A stretch of 44,399 bases of DNA from Actinomycetota bacterium (GTDB lineage: Bacteria > Actinomycetota > Actinomycetes > Actinomycetales > Dermatophilaceae): positions 1 through 44,399 of the forward strand of contig JAIUNK010000034.1 in the NCBI GenBank assembly GCA_020161845.1, given 5' to 3'. This document shows, piece by piece, positions 43,504 through 44,399 of the stretch. The translations under genes were made by a program, and so were the position numbers. Position 1 is the first letter of the stretch. The number at the start of each line of letters is the position of its first letter. Under the pieces are notes generated by a model that was not told the DNA's origin, made no database searches, and worked only from the letters and a program-made list of their open reading frames with translations.

Positions 43504-44214
43504 ATGGCGGAACGGACGACCGGCGCAGCCACGTCGGAGTTGACCGGCACCCGGGGCCGGGTGCTGACCTCCCTGCGCGCTGCGGGCGGGCCGGCGAGCG
43601 TCGACGACCTGGCGGAGGAGCTCGGCGTGCACCGCAACACCGTGCGTTTCCACCTGGAGGCGCTGGTGAGCACGGGTCTGGTCGAGGAGGGGCGCCAGGC
43701 CAGCGGGGGCAAGGGACGCCCCAAGGCCGTCTACCAACCCACGGATCACGGGGCTCGCACGGGGCGACGGAATTACCAGCTGATGGCCAGCGCGCTCACC
43801 GACTATCTCGCCAGGACGTCGGCGGAGCCCCAGCGCGATGCGCTCGAGGCGGGGCGGGGCTGGGGTCGTCGGATCGCGCAGACCGCCAAGGGCCGGCAGC
43901 GACGGCGTACCTCCCTGTCCGCCACGGTCGAGATGTTCGACGCGATGGGCTTCGAGCCACAGCTCGACGGGCAACGCCGACCGACGCAGATCCGGCTGCA
44001 CAACTGCCCGTTCCGCGAAGTCGTCGATGAGCATCAGGACCTGGTCTGCGCGATCCACGCGGGGCTGCTGGAAGGGATGGTGGGCGGCGTCCCCGAGTCC
44101 ACCCCGACAGTCGCCGCGCCGCTCGCCGGGCCTGGCGCGGTGCCCGCCGCGCGCCTGGAGCCGTTCGCCACACCGCAGACCTGCATCGTGCATCTGCGGG
44201 CGGCCTCCGCCTGA
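43504..44214 (+). CDS. SufR-like winged-helix regulator, probable Fe-S sensor
   Basis: Protein of 236 aa. N-terminal winged helix (about 15-85: VLTSLRAAGGPASVDDLAEE, GVHRNTVRFHLEALVSTGLV). The C-terminal part has HNCPFREVVDEHQDLVCAIH followed by AGLLEGMVGG and a third Cys in PQTCIVHL. C-P-F...C..H..LL..LLG and a final Cys is the SufR arrangement that binds an Fe-S cluster. SD GGAAGGA supports ATG 43504. Divergence from ctaD suggests oxygen- or iron-dependent control of the oxidase. Confidence 0.82.
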   Translation: MAERTTGAATSELTGTRGRVLTSLRAAGGPASVDDLAEELGVHRNTVRFHLEALVSTGLVEEGRQASGGKGRPKAVYQPTDHGARTGRRNYQLMASALTDYLARTSAEPQRDALEAGRGWGRRIAQTAKGRQRRRTSLSATVEMFDAMGFEPQLDGQRRPTQIRLHNCPFREVVDEHQDLVCAIHAGLLEGMVGGVPESTPTVAAPLAGPGAVPAARLEPFATPQTCIVHLRAASA

Positions 44215-44253
44215 ACCGTCGGACAGCTAGGGCGTGTCTCCCAATGGTGAGGG

Positions 44254-44399
44254 TGTTGATGGGCGATTGTGGTGTCCATGGCCATGAAAAAGTCCCCAGT
44301 GGTGGCCAGGTGAGGTCCCCGTTGGTGGCCAAGTAGAAGTCCCCACCCTCTGCTCGTCGTGTCGACCGGGAGCTTGAGGCCTGAGCGGTGACGGTGGCG
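44254..44399. mobile_element. Probable end of an IS21-family element (runs off the window)
   Basis: After TGTTGATGGGCG at about 44254 come repeated GTCCCCxxTGGTGGCCA motifs (44292-44308 and 44315-44331, 15 of 17 identical, 23 nt apart) and the start of a third at 44339. Multiple spaced terminal repeats of this sequence are typical of actinobacterial IS21-like ends. No transposase ORF lies inside the window, so the identity is inferred. Confidence 0.55.

Overview
The window is high-GC DNA with dense genes, many GTG starts and many 4-nt stop/start overlaps. It begins in an fhaA-fhaB-pstP-rodA-pbpA-pknA-pknB cluster, the cell-wall growth and Ser/Thr-kinase locus usually found near the chromosomal origin of Actinomycetota. 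FprA-type ferredoxin reductase, a TipA-like MerR regulator, DUF3040 and an F420-type LLM oxidoreductase fit the same phylum. An anaerobe-style thiamine set (ThiH rather than ThiO, and a short ThiF) suggests a facultatively anaerobic lineage. A Micrococcales or Dermatophilaceae-like source is plausible, but this is only an impression.

Layout. 1-7800 (minus): kinase, penicillin-binding protein, SEDS, phosphatase and FHA operon, with the last kinase cut by the window edge. 8100-11740: small uncharacterised genes, a 51-aa peptide gene with its own repeat-rich upstream region and terminator hairpin, and a divergent TetR / membrane-protein pair with two operator copies. 11760-18850: fprA, an SGNH esterase with a membrane partner, a LiaF-C-like protein, a DMT exporter and a fructosamine-kinase-like protein, with several short tandem repeats at gene borders. 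18850-25910: accessory-looking region with intergenic inverted repeats, a DUF2853 protein, a P450 divergent from a TipAL/TipAS-type regulator, and two unrelated-looking hipBA modules flanking an acetyltransferase. 25950-30985: exonuclease III, M20 amidohydrolase plus LLM oxidoreductase, thiE, and a CDF metal exporter preceded by a leaderless 15-codon ORF. 31128-34288 (minus): thiS-thiF, a TPP riboswitch, then thiG-thiH. 34455-41040: hypothetical genes, an HTH regulator, a UvrA-like double ABC ATPase, a DAACS-family symporter, and two near-identical copies of a long hairpin repeat. 41093-44214: an orphan cytochrome oxidase subunit I with a small companion, divergent from a SufR-like (probably Fe-S) regulator. 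44254-44399 looks like the end of an IS21-type element.

How genes work together. The first operon couples septal and lateral peptidoglycan synthesis (PbpA/RodA) to phosphorylation (PknA/PknB), dephosphorylation (PstP) and FHA phospho-readers. ThiS, ThiF, ThiG and ThiH make the thiazole and ThiE joins it to the pyrimidine; TPP feedback acts on thiG-thiH. The P450/TipA pair and the ctaD/SufR-like pair are divergent regulator-target arrangements. The most unusual material is non-coding: a dispersed long-arm hairpin family, other long inverted repeats at gene ends, many short tandem arrays that touch stop or start codons, and the regulated-looking 51-aa peptide locus.
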